Shown here one piece after another: positions 1-7,629 of a stretch of 15,260 bases of DNA. The stretch lies in the NCBI GenBank assembly GCA_036271855.1, contig DATAZV010000120.1:1-15260 (forward strand), read 5' to 3'. The position numbers were made by a program, and so were the translations under genes. The notes under the pieces are model-generated. The model ran no database searches and was not told the origin of the DNA. It saw only the letters and a program-made list of their open reading frames with translations. Position 1 is the stretch's first letter, and the number at the start of each line of letters is the position of its first letter. Origin of the DNA: JAQGMJ01 sp036271855. GTDB lineage: Bacteria; Pseudomonadota; Gammaproteobacteria; Burkholderiales; JAEUOS01.

Positions 1-212
1 CCCCAATAATGGCCGCCGTTAGCGCTACCAAGAAGATCAAAAAATTAAGACGAAGAACAAGAGCCCAAAGGGGGGGCGCTAACCCGAATTCAGTCCTGAG
101 GCGGAGCGCCGGGTATCTCCGGGCCGGCCCGCTTCACCTTGATCGCCCGCAGGGCGATGTGGCCGGGACCCCGGTCCATCTCTCCTCAATCATTCCCGAA
201 GGACCCTGCGCC
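1..212. other. Gene-free left edge with A-rich patch and inverted repeats
   Basis: No convincing gene lies before the ATG at 213. About 27-69 is markedly A- and purine-rich compared with the GC-rich surroundings. This patch is bracketed by a perfect 8-base inverted repeat, GTTAGCGC at 18-25 and GCGCTAAC at 76-83. A second small hairpin, ATCGCCC (142-148) and GGGCGAT (152-158) around a 3-base loop, sits in the presumed leader of the next gene. The frame of that gene stays open to position 9, but the extension is Lys/Arg-rich and unlike the family's N-terminus. I see no clear promoter. Confidence 0.5.
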
Positions 213-929
213 ATGGCCGAACTGCAACCCGCCACCCTTGAACTCCTGCGCCGCGCCAGCACCGCCACCCTGTGCACCCAGTTGTTCAAGCGCGGCTTTC
301 GCAATGTCTTCCTGCAAGGCATCACGCGCCTGACGCAGCCGGGCGCCAACCTGGTCGGCCCCGCCTACACCATGCGCAACATTCCCGCGCGTGAAGACAT
401 CGACCAGATCAGCGCCTTCGAAAACCCGGAGCATCCGCAGCGCAAGGGCGTCGAAAGCGTGCCGGTGGGCCATGTGCTGGTGGTCGATTGCCGCGGCGAA
501 AAGCGCGTCGCCTCCGGTGGCCAGATATTGCTTACCCGCCTGCAGGTGCGCGGCGCCGCCGGCATGGTTTCCGACGGCCCGGTGCGCGACAGCGGTGAAA
601 TCGCGCAAATGGATTTCCCGCTGTATTGCGCCGGCGGCAGCGCGCCGCTGAACCTGATCCACCATCACGCCGTCGACCTGAACGTGCCGATCGGCTGCGG
701 CGGCGTGCCGGTCTACCCCGGCGACATCGTGGTGGGTGACGCCGAGGGTGTGGTCATCATCCCCGCCCATCTGGCCGACGAAGTCGCGCGCGACGCCGCC
801 GAGCAGGACACCATGGAACGTTTCATCCTCGAACGCGTGCAGGGCGGCGCCGCCCTGCCCGGCACCTATCCGCCGAACGCCCAGACCAAAGCGGCCTACG
901 AGGAGTGGAAAAAGAAGCGCCAGCCTTAG
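213..929 (+). CDS. RraA/HMG-aldolase family protein
   Basis: This 238-residue protein belongs to the RraA-like fold family. The family includes 4-hydroxy-4-methyl-2-oxoglutarate (HMG) aldolases, which split HMG to pyruvate in aromatic ring-cleavage pathways, oxaloacetate decarboxylases, and the RNase E inhibitor RraA. Visible motifs are GGQ at 102-104, RG at 113-114, DGPVRD at 121-126 and VYPGDIVVGDAEGVVIIP at 167-184. In characterised aldolases the Arg-Asp of the DGxxRD motif (here R125, D126) acts in catalysis and divalent-metal binding, so a metal-dependent lyase is likelier than a pure RNase regulator. The substrate cannot be read from the sequence. I chose the ATG at 213 because AAGGA lies at 199-203, nine bases upstream, and family homology starts here. 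It stands alone, with no catabolic partner gene beside it. The proteins are often annotated 'ribonuclease activity regulator RraA', which may mislead. Confidence 0.88.
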   Translation: MAELQPATLELLRRASTATLCTQLFKRGFRNVFLQGITRLTQPGANLVGPAYTMRNIPAREDIDQISAFENPEHPQRKGVESVPVGHVLVVDCRGEKRVASGGQILLTRLQVRGAAGMVSDGPVRDSGEIAQMDFPLYCAGGSAPLNLIHHHAVDLNVPIGCGGVPVYPGDIVVGDAEGVVIIPAHLADEVARDAAEQDTMERFILERVQGGAALPGTYPPNAQTKAAYEEWKKKRQP

Positions 930-959
930 AGAAGCGTCGGTCCCGGGCGCCAGCCGGGC

Positions 960-985
960 GCGCGGCGCCGGAACCGGCGCCGCGC
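960..985. repeat. 12-bp perfect inverted repeat
   Basis: GCGCGGCGCCGG at 960-971 and its exact reverse complement at 974-985 are separated only by AA. It lies 30 bases after the RraA-like stop codon. As RNA it would form a very stable GC stem. There is no T-tract on either side, so it is not a standard intrinsic terminator. It could aid Rho-dependent ending, protect the mRNA 3' end or bind a protein. Confidence 0.6.
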
Positions 986-1103
986 TCGCAAATCCGCGAC
1001 TTGCCGTACATTATCCAAACGGCCGGCGCGCCACCCGATTTCGGCAACCCGGGGCAAGGCCTGACCGCGCCGCCTTCCCACGCCACCGCGAAAGAGCCGA
1101 AAC

Positions 1104-1457
1104 ATGAGCAAAGCCCACCACAAGCAGCAACAGCCCGCGGGCAAACAGGTCACGGGCGACGGCAGCATTCCCGAAAGCGCCGCCCAGCAGCTGGAGCGCC
1201 TGCTGAAAGAGTCGCCCTATTTCATCGACAGCATGACCGCCTACCGCAACGCCACCGCCGACATCGTCGTCGAACTGCTGCGCGGCGTGCTGGCGAACCA
1301 TCCGGAAGAATTGCTGCGCGCGATGGAAGACCTGCAAAACCTCAAGCTGCCCGGCGCGGACGGCACCATCCCCTTTCCCGAACGCGCCGAACTTGTCGGC
1401 ATGATCCAGGAGCGGCTGCAGCCCGGCATGCACCAAGGCAGCAAAAAGAAACGCTAG
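1104..1457 (+). CDS. Conserved-looking hypothetical protein, 117 aa
   Basis: I do not recognise this small soluble protein. It has a polar, Gln/Lys-rich N-terminus (residues 1-20), a central part that looks helical (about 25-80, with runs such as AAQQLERLLKES and ELLRGVLANHPEELLRAMED), and a basic tail ending in GSKKKR. There is no signal peptide, membrane segment or cysteine. The start is supported by a weak purine-rich site AAAGAG at 1091-1096, seven bases before the ATG. Codon use is like its neighbours and the GC-rich third positions argue for a real gene. It ends only four bases from the stop of the convergent DoxX-like gene. Basic ends around a helical core could suggest a nucleic-acid or ribosome partner, but that is only a guess. 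Confidence 0.65.
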   Translation: MSKAHHKQQQPAGKQVTGDGSIPESAAQQLERLLKESPYFIDSMTAYRNATADIVVELLRGVLANHPEELLRAMEDLQNLKLPGADGTIPFPERAELVGMIQERLQPGMHQGSKKKR

Positions 1458-1461
1458 TTTT

Positions 1462-1842
1462 TTAACGCCGCGTTACAAGCCATATCCACCAGATCAGCGG
1501 CAATTGCAAAGGCAGCCGCAAGGCCAGCAGCGCCTGCTGCCACAGCGGCGCCTGCGCCGCGTGATAGTTGAACAGCATCTGCGCATTGGCCGGCAGCACC
1601 GCCAGGGACAGCAGGATCAGCCCCCATCCCGCAACATGCCGCGTGCGCGGCAGCAGAACGCCGATACCCCCGGCGATCTCGCAAGCGCCGCTGATCGTCA
1701 CCAGCGCCGCATGCCATGGCAGCCACGGCGGCATGATGCCGGCGTAGGCCGCCGGAAAAACAAAATGCAGAATCCCGCCGATGATGAAAAACGCGGCGAG
1801 CAGGATCAGGCCGATACGCTGCGCTCTGGAGGCGGGGAACAT
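1462..1842 (-). CDS. DoxX-like small integral membrane protein
   Basis: This 126-residue protein has about four predicted membrane helices: residues 9-28, 43-64, 70-90 and 103-123. It has the pattern of small DoxX-family proteins: an N-terminal helix ending in GGILHFVFPAAY, the turn MPPWLPWH, a glutamate in the second helix (ACEIAGG) and the PANAQM stretch at the end of the third. DoxX-like proteins are found widely in bacterial inner membranes; some take part in redox or quinone-linked systems, but most have no known function. The length fits the family. The start ATG at 1842 has no strong ribosome site. The gene is divergent from the GNAT gene, with a 111-base shared upstream region, and convergent with the 117-aa gene. 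Confidence 0.8.
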   Translation of the reverse strand: MFPASRAQRIGLILLAAFFIIGGILHFVFPAAYAGIMPPWLPWHAALVTISGACEIAGGIGVLLPRTRHVAGWGLILLSLAVLPANAQMLFNYHAAQAPLWQQALLALRLPLQLPLIWWIWLVTRR

Positions 1843-1861
1843 GAATGGCTCGCGGGCGGGG

Positions 1862-1875
1862 TTTGATTCATCAAA
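1862..1875. promoter_or_regulatory. AT-rich palindrome in divergent intergenic region
   Basis: TTTGAT (1862-1867) and ATCAAA (1870-1875) form a perfect dyad around TC. It lies 20 bases upstream of the DoxX-like start and 79 bases upstream of the GNAT start. Its AT-richness and position between divergent genes would suit an operator, but no regulator gene is adjacent and chance is possible. Confidence 0.35.
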
Positions 1876-1953
1876 TTTCGGCAGGCCGGGCTATTTTGCC
1901 CCAGCCAGTGCTAAATTCGTCTCCTGCCCGTCTTTTAAGTTCCACACCTGTTC

Positions 1954-2538
1954 ATGACTTCCCTCATCGGGCGAAGAATCGTCCTGCGCCCCTTGCTTGA
2001 ATCGGACGGCCCCGCGCTGGTCGCGGCCGCCGCCGACGGCGAACTGTGGAACCTGCCCCACACCGTGGTGCCTTCCGTGGCGACGGTTGCCGCTTATCTC
2101 GCCCGCGCGCTCGAAGGCATGGCCGCCGGCAGCGTGCTGGCGTTTGCCATCGAGTTGCCCGGTGCAGAAAAAATGAGCAGCAAGGTAATCGGCTCGACCC
2201 GTTTCTGGAAAATCGACCGGCCGAACCGCAAGCTGGAGATCGGCCATACCTGGATAAGCGCGTCCTGGCAACGCAGCTTCGTCAACACCGAGACCAAGTA
2301 CTTGATGCTGTGTCACGCCTTCGAAGAGATGCGGTGCGTGCGCGTTCAGTTCACCACCGATGTGCTGAACGAGAATTCGCGCACCGCCATCCTGCGCCTG
2401 GGCGCGCAGCAGGAAGGCATCGTGCGCCACGAGCGCATCATGCCCGACGGGCGCAAGCGCGACTCGGTGCGCTTTTCCATCATCGACGATGAGTGGTCGG
2501 AAGTGAAGCGCCGGCTTGAGCAAAGGCTGCAAGCCTAG
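1954..2538 (+). CDS. GNAT family N-acetyltransferase (RimJ/RimL-like)
   Basis: This 194-residue cytoplasmic protein fits the Acetyltransf_3/RimL branch of the GNAT superfamily, which moves an acetyl group from acetyl-CoA to an amine. Visible marks are the opening GRRIVLRPLLESDGPAL (6-22), the central strand and turn EIGHTWISASWQRSFVNTE (95-113) standing where the acetyl-CoA loop lies, and the C-terminal block VLNENSRTAILRLGAQQEG (137-155), which is typical of the family. The usual R/Q-x-x-G-x-G/A loop is altered: after QR come SFVN instead of a clear GxG, as in many RimL-like members. The substrate, a small molecule or protein N-terminus, cannot be predicted. No strong Shine-Dalgarno site precedes the ATG. 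It stands as a single gene. Confidence 0.85.
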   Translation: MTSLIGRRIVLRPLLESDGPALVAAAADGELWNLPHTVVPSVATVAAYLARALEGMAAGSVLAFAIELPGAEKMSSKVIGSTRFWKIDRPNRKLEIGHTWISASWQRSFVNTETKYLMLCHAFEEMRCVRVQFTTDVLNENSRTAILRLGAQQEGIVRHERIMPDGRKRDSVRFSIIDDEWSEVKRRLEQRLQA

Positions 2539-2590
2539 ACGCCTGGTCCAAAGGTGGTAAGGTCCAAAAGCGGCGTTGGCTTGCCGCGCC

Positions 2591-2634
2591 AGTGGGAGCT
2601 GGCGGAGCGGAACGCTCCCTACCGTCTATATAAA
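2591..2634 (+). promoter_or_regulatory. Candidate promoter with overlapping dyad, upstream of the small exported protein
   Basis: TATATAAA at 2627-2634 gives a good -10 element (TATAAA at 2629-2634) just before a strong ribosome site, so the leader would be very short. The -35 position has no TTGACA match. Instead it falls in a perfect dyad, GGAGCG (2604-2609) and CGCTCC (2613-2618). An outer partial pair GTGGGAGC (2592-2599) and GCTCCCTAC (2614-2622) surrounds it. The dyad could be an operator. Alternatively the 2592-2622 block resembles a REP-type repeat unit by its GTGGGAGC head. Confidence 0.45.
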
Positions 2635-2657
2635 TCCATAAAACTGGAGGAGTCGAC

Positions 2658-3113
2658 ATGAAGATCAAGAGGATAGTCATCGGCCTGCTCTTTGCGGGCC
2701 TGTTGCCGTTTGCCGCGCAGGCCGACGTGCCCGGCCGCCATCCGGCCTACCTGCATGTGCTGAGCGATCTGCGCTCGGCGCGCTGGGACCTGGAACACCG
2801 TCCAGGCGATGCCGCGGTCAACCGCCAGGAAGACCTGGCGCTGGCCGAAATCGACCGTGCCATCGACGAGACCAAGCGCGCGGCGGTGGCCGACGGCAAG
2901 AATCTCGGCCAGCGTCCGCGCGATGACGGGCGGATGAACCACGGGGGCCGCCTGCATCGTGCGCTCGGGCTGCTGCGCCAGGCACGCAACGACGCCGCCC
3001 GCGAAGAGGACAACCCGCAGGTGCGCATGCTGCGCAACCGCATCGTCGAGCACATCGACGCGGCAATGCGCTTTACCGAGCACGCCATCCGCGATGTCGA
3101 AATGCGCCGCTAG
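2658..3113 (+). CDS. Small exported helical protein of unknown function
   Basis: This 151-residue protein has a clear Sec signal peptide: basic MKIKR, a hydrophobic core to about residue 19, and a cut site AQA|D after residue 22. The mature part starts with a HPAYLHVLSDLRSARWDLEHRPG segment and continues as charged, likely all-helical sequence with DLALAEIDRAIDETKRAAVADGKN and a second block GRLHRALGLLRQARNDAAREEDNP. From memory, similar unnamed periplasmic proteins with a YLHALSDLR start occur in several proteobacteria and acidobacteria, with no known role. The start is well set by GGAGGAG at 2646-2652, five bases before the ATG. It is a single gene, convergent with the ugp operon, with a GC-rich hairpin between the two ends. 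His and Asp/Glu residues are frequent, but no metal motif is clear. Confidence 0.8.
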   Translation: MKIKRIVIGLLFAGLLPFAAQADVPGRHPAYLHVLSDLRSARWDLEHRPGDAAVNRQEDLALAEIDRAIDETKRAAVADGKNLGQRPRDDGRMNHGGRLHRALGLLRQARNDAAREEDNPQVRMLRNRIVEHIDAAMRFTEHAIRDVEMRR

Positions 3114-3125
3114 CCACACGGGACG

Positions 3126-3153
3126 AGGCGCCGCCAGCCGGACGGCGGCGCCT
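3126..3153. terminator. GC hairpin between convergent genes
   Basis: AGGCGCCGCC (3126-3135) and GGCGGCGCCT (3144-3153) form a perfect 10-bp stem with an 8-base loop. It lies 12 bases past the exported-protein stop and overlaps the last bases of ugpQ. Neither strand has a T-tract, so it is at best an imperfect bidirectional terminator or a 3'-end stabiliser. Confidence 0.5.
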
Positions 3154-3897
3154 AGGCGGGCTGGAACAGGTCGAGGCGGTCGGTGCACAAGGCATCGACC
3201 CCCCAGGCAAACAGGGCGTCGCCTTGCGCGACCTCGTTCACCGTCCAGCACATCAGGCCGTAGCCGGCGCGCTTGATCGCCTCGGCCTGCGGCTGGGTGA
3301 GCTTTTTCGCATTGCAATGCAGGGCCACGCAATCCAGCGCGGCCAAGCGCTGGTGCCAGTCCGGCGGTACGGCGTCGAACAGGTAGGCGCGCTGCAACTC
3401 GGGCGCGGCGAGCATGGCCGACTTCAGCGCCACGCCGGAAAACGAGGAAAGCAGGGGCTGTCGCGCGGCGCCGGCCCAGAGGGCGCGGGTGGCCAGCGCC
3501 GTGCGGGTGCCGGTTTCCTGCGCGACTGCGTCACCGCCCGGCGCGTAGGGTTTGATCTCGATATTGGCGAACAGGCCCAGTTCAACGCAAAGCTTGCCGG
3601 CCTGCTCGAAGGTTGGCACCGGCTCGCCCTGGTAGCGGGCGTCGCGCCAGCTGCCGGCGTCCAGCCGCGCCAGTTCGGCGGCGCTGCGCTCGGCCAGCGC
3701 GCCGCTGCCGTTGGTGGTGCGCTCCAGGGTGTCGTCATGCATCAGCACCGGCGTGTTTTCTCGCGCCAGCATGACATCGAACTCGACGCCCCGAAACCCC
3801 TGGGCATGGCCGTAGCGGATCGCCGCCAGGGTGTTCTCCGGCGCCAGGGTGCCGCCGCCGCGGTGGGCGATGATGCGGCAAGGGTAGCGGTAGGCGC

Positions 3898-3901
<4 letters not shown>
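3152..3901 (-). CDS. ugpQ: Glycerophosphodiester phosphodiesterase UgpQ
   Basis: This cytoplasmic enzyme hydrolyses glycerophosphodiesters to sn-glycerol-3-phosphate and an alcohol. The protein is 249 residues, close to E. coli UgpQ (about 247), and has no signal peptide, which fits the cytoplasmic form. GDPD-fold residues are visible: IIAHRGG (10-16, with H13 and R14), PENT (21-24), VEFDV (39-43, metal-binding E40 and D42), MHDD (54-57, catalytic H55) and NIEIKP (113-118). Late in the chain, CWTVN and the final GVDALCTDRLDL match the family barrel end. It is the last gene of the ugp operon. Its ATG overlaps the ugpC stop by four bases (ATGA), so translation is likely coupled. The context supports use of diesters imported by the Ugp transporter. 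Confidence 0.94.
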
Positions 3902-5004
<1,103 letters not shown>

Positions 5005-5021
5005 GCTCGCTCCCGCAATTC

Positions 5022-5864
5022 TTATTTTTCACTATCCACCAATCCTTTGACAAACCAGCGCTGCATCAGGATCACCACGACGGCCGGCGGCAGCATGGTC
5101 AGCATGGCGGTGGTCATCACCAGGTTCCACTCGGTGGCGGCGTCGCCCCCGGACATCATGCGCCGCATGCCGATCACTGCCGTGTACATGTCCTCGCGCG
5201 TGGTGATGAGCAGCGGCCAGAGGTACTGATTCCAGCCGTAGATGAACAGGATGACGAACAGCGCCGCGATATTGGTCACCGACAGCGGCAACACCACATC
5301 CCAGAAAAAGCGCAGTGGCCCGGCGCCGTCGATGCGTGCCGCCTCCAGCAACTCGTCGGGAATGGTAAGGAAGAACTGGCGGAACAAAAAGGTGGCCGTG
5401 GCCGAAGCGATCAGGGGCAGGGTAAGCCCGACATAGCTGTCGAGAAAGCCCATGTCCGACACCACCTTGTAGGTCGGCAGGATGCGCACCTCCACCGGCA
5501 GCATCAGGGTGAGGAAGATCAGCCAGAAGCAGAACATGCGCCCGGGAAAGCGAAAGTAGACGATGGCGTAGGCGGAAATGATCGAGATCGCGATCTTGCC
5601 GACGGCGATCACCAGCGCCGACACCAGGCTGTTGAACAGCAGGCGCGACAGCGGCGCGGCGCCCCCCGCGCCCTTTTGCAGCACGCTGGCGTAGTTCTCC
5701 AGCAGGTGGCTGCCGGGCCACAGGCGCATCGGCGCGTCCAGCACCTGGTCGGCGCTCAGCGTCGAGGCGACGAAGGTGAGATAGACCGGGAATGCCACTA
5801 CAGCCACGCCGACGATCAGCAGCGCGTGGGAGAGGAAGTTCAGGCCGGGACGGTGTTCCACCAT
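5022..5864 (-). CDS. ugpE: sn-glycerol-3-phosphate ABC transporter permease UgpE
   Basis: This is one of the two inner-membrane channel subunits of the Ugp importer (CUT1, MalG-like). At 280 residues it matches E. coli UgpE (281). It has about six membrane helices, beginning at residues 12-34 and ending with a segment around 250-270, and the last residues GLVDSEK are typical of this subunit. The cytoplasmic EAA loop, which docks on UgpC, is EAARIDGAG at 174-182, followed by PLRFFWDVVLPL. The ATG is one base after the ugpA stop (TGA-G-ATG), and no strong ribosome site is visible, so translational coupling to ugpA is likely. No unusual feature was seen. Confidence 0.95.
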   Translation of the reverse strand: MVEHRPGLNFLSHALLIVGVAVVAFPVYLTFVASTLSADQVLDAPMRLWPGSHLLENYASVLQKGAGGAAPLSRLLFNSLVSALVIAVGKIAISIISAYAIVYFRFPGRMFCFWLIFLTLMLPVEVRILPTYKVVSDMGFLDSYVGLTLPLIASATATFLFRQFFLTIPDELLEAARIDGAGPLRFFWDVVLPLSVTNIAALFVILFIYGWNQYLWPLLITTREDMYTAVIGMRRMMSGGDAATEWNLVMTTAMLTMLPPAVVVILMQRWFVKGLVDSEK

Positions 5865-5865
5865 C

Positions 5866-6747
5866 TCAATAATTCACTTTCTTTTCGACGTACCGAAATT
5901 GCGCCACCGTCAAGCCGATGATGATCGCCATCAGCACCGCCGACTGTGCCGCCGCCCCGCCGTAGTCCTGGCCCTTGAAGCCGTCCTGGAAAATCTTGAA
6001 CACCAGCACCTCGGTCGCCTTCGCCGGGCCGCCCTGGGTAACGGCGTCGATCACCCCGAAGGTGTCGCAAAAGGCGTAGATGATGTTCACTACCAGCAGG
6101 AAAAAAGTGGTGGGCGTGAGCAGCGGGAAGACGATGTCGACAAAGCGCCGCACCGGCCCGGCGCCGTCGATCGCCGCCGCCTCGATCAGCGACTTCGGAA
6201 TCGCCGTCAGCCCGGCGAGAAAGAAAATGAAGTTGTAGCTCACCTGCTTCCACGCCGCGGCGAACACCACCAGCGCCATCGCCTGGTGGCCGTTGAGCAG
6301 GTGGTTCCAGTCCACGCCCATGCGCCGCAGCGCCCAGGCCGCCACCCCCACCGAAGGGTCGAACATGAACATCCACAGCACTCCGGCGATCGCCGGCGCC
6401 ACCGCATAGGGCCAGATCAGCAGGGTCTGGTAGACCCGCGCGCCGCGCAGCACCCGGTCGGCGAACACCGCGAGCAGCAGCGACACCGACAGGCTCAAGC
6501 CCGCTACCGCCACCGAGAACACCGCGGTGATGCCGAAGGAGTGGCCGTAATACGGGTCCTTGAACAGGGCGATGAAGTTCTGTGCGCCGACGAATTCGGA
6601 AGAAGTGCCGAAGGCGTCCTCCACATACATCGAGCCGTAGAGCGCCTGCGCCGCCGGCCAGACGAAAAACACCAGCGTCACCGCCAGTTGTGGTGTCACC
6701 AGCAGCAGCGGCACCCACCAGTTCTTGAAAATGACGCGCTTTTCCAT
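5866..6747 (-). CDS. ugpA: sn-glycerol-3-phosphate ABC transporter permease UgpA
   Basis: This is the second channel subunit of the Ugp importer (MalF-like, CUT1), 293 residues against about 295 in E. coli. It has about six membrane helices: the first at residues 11-33, then around 70-95, 107-128, 155-180, 205-230 and 262-283. The EAA docking loop is EAAAIDGAG at 189-197, followed by PVRRFVDIVFPLL. The sequence TQGGPAKATEVL near residue 240 is also typical of this subunit. The ribosome site AAGG overlaps the TAA stop of the upstream amidase gene, nine bases before the ATG, so the amidase and permease appear to be read from one message. In E. coli ugpA follows ugpB directly; here the amidase stands between them. 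Confidence 0.95.
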   Translation of the reverse strand: MEKRVIFKNWWVPLLLVTPQLAVTLVFFVWPAAQALYGSMYVEDAFGTSSEFVGAQNFIALFKDPYYGHSFGITAVFSVAVAGLSLSVSLLLAVFADRVLRGARVYQTLLIWPYAVAPAIAGVLWMFMFDPSVGVAAWALRRMGVDWNHLLNGHQAMALVVFAAAWKQVSYNFIFFLAGLTAIPKSLIEAAAIDGAGPVRRFVDIVFPLLTPTTFFLLVVNIIYAFCDTFGVIDAVTQGGPAKATEVLVFKIFQDGFKGQDYGGAAAQSAVLMAIIIGLTVAQFRYVEKKVNY

Positions 6748-6756
6748 CCCGGCACC

Positions 6757-7629
6757 TTACTGGAGCGGCAGCGGCGCGGCAAGCGGCGCCTTGCGGCGTG
6801 GCGCCGGGGTGCTGGCGCGCCGCAGCAGCGGCGCCGGATCGATGGTGCTGATCGGCACTGGCACCCCGCGTGCCTTGATGGCATCGATCACGCAGGCCGG
6901 CATCGCCTGCGCCACCGCCTCGGCAATGCGCGTGCGCGTCGCCTCTTCACTCATGCGTGCTTCCTCGTCGCGGTTCAGGATCACCCCGGCCTCGAACAGC
7001 AGGGCCGGCATGTTGGTCGAGTTGCGCAACACCGCCAGGTTGTCGAAAAAATGCACGCCGTTGGCCTCGTCGGCGAACTCGCGCGATTCGCCCATTACCG
7101 GGTCGGCGTGATAGCGCGAAGGCTTGAAGCCGGCGGCGCGCAGGTGGGTGCCCAGGGTGGAGGCACACTCCAATGACTGGCGCCATTGCGGGTTTTGCCG
7201 CGAGACGAACAGGGAATACCCCTGGAAGCGCTGGTCCGCGTACTTGCGCGCCTGGCCATCGTAGTCCCAGTCGCGCAAATAGCGTTCGCGCGTCGAGTCG
7301 TGATGCACCGACAGGAACAAGGTGGCGCCGACCTCGCGCGCGCGCCGCGGCCGCCCCGCCAGATCCGCCGCCTGGCCCTCGATGCCGATCAGCTCGGTGC
7401 GATAGCCGGCAGCCTTCAGGCGCGCATCGATTGCCAGCACCAGCGCGCGATTGAAGTTGAACTCCACCACGCCGCGCGCCGAAGTCGCGCCCGGCGCCGC
7501 CAGGTAATGCCCGACGTCCAGCGCGATCAGCGGCGCATTGGCTTCCGGCTGCGCCGCCACCCGCGCGCCGCAAGCGCACAAGAAAAACGCCACCGCGAGG
7601 TGGCGTCCGGCGGAGAGCCGCAAACCCAT
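6757..7629 (-). CDS. Periplasmic N-acetylmuramoyl-L-alanine amidase inside the ugp operon
   Basis: This is a zinc amidase of the Amidase_3 (AmiA/B/C-type) fold, which cuts the bond between N-acetylmuramic acid and L-alanine of peptidoglycan. The 290-residue protein has a hydrophobic export signal at about 10-27, probably cut near VAAQ. C20 after LCA gives a poor lipobox. Zinc ligands are visible as H41 (LDVGH), E56 (VVEFNFN) and H109 (SVHHDS). The catalytic glutamate is E213 (LLFEAGVILN). It lacks the N-terminal AMIN targeting domain of AmiC and ends in a Pro/Arg-rich tail (265-290). Its ATG overlaps the ugpB TGA (TGATG), with AAGG just upstream, and its stop overlaps the ugpA ribosome site, so it is fully embedded in the operon. 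Its function in G3P uptake is unknown. It could ease passage or turnover of the wall, or use an amidase fold on another substrate. Confidence 0.88.
   Translation of the reverse strand: MGLRLSAGRHLAVAFFLCACGARVAAQPEANAPLIALDVGHYLAAPGATSARGVVEFNFNRALVLAIDARLKAAGYRTELIGIEGQAADLAGRPRRAREVGATLFLSVHHDSTRERYLRDWDYDGQARKYADQRFQGYSLFVSRQNPQWRQSLECASTLGTHLRAAGFKPSRYHADPVMGESREFADEANGVHFFDNLAVLRNSTNMPALLFEAGVILNRDEEARMSEEATRTRIAEAVAQAMPACVIDAIKARGVPVPISTIDPAPLLRRASTPAPRRKAPLAAPLPLQ

Noticed and set aside
9..212. N-terminal extension of the RraA-like protein
   Set aside because: The added 68 residues are basic and unlike the family, whereas the ATG at 213 has a well-spaced AAGGA.
5899..7176. Long plus-strand open frame opposite ugpA and the amidase
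   Set aside because: It is a low-complexity Arg/His/Gln translation lying opposite well-supported genes.
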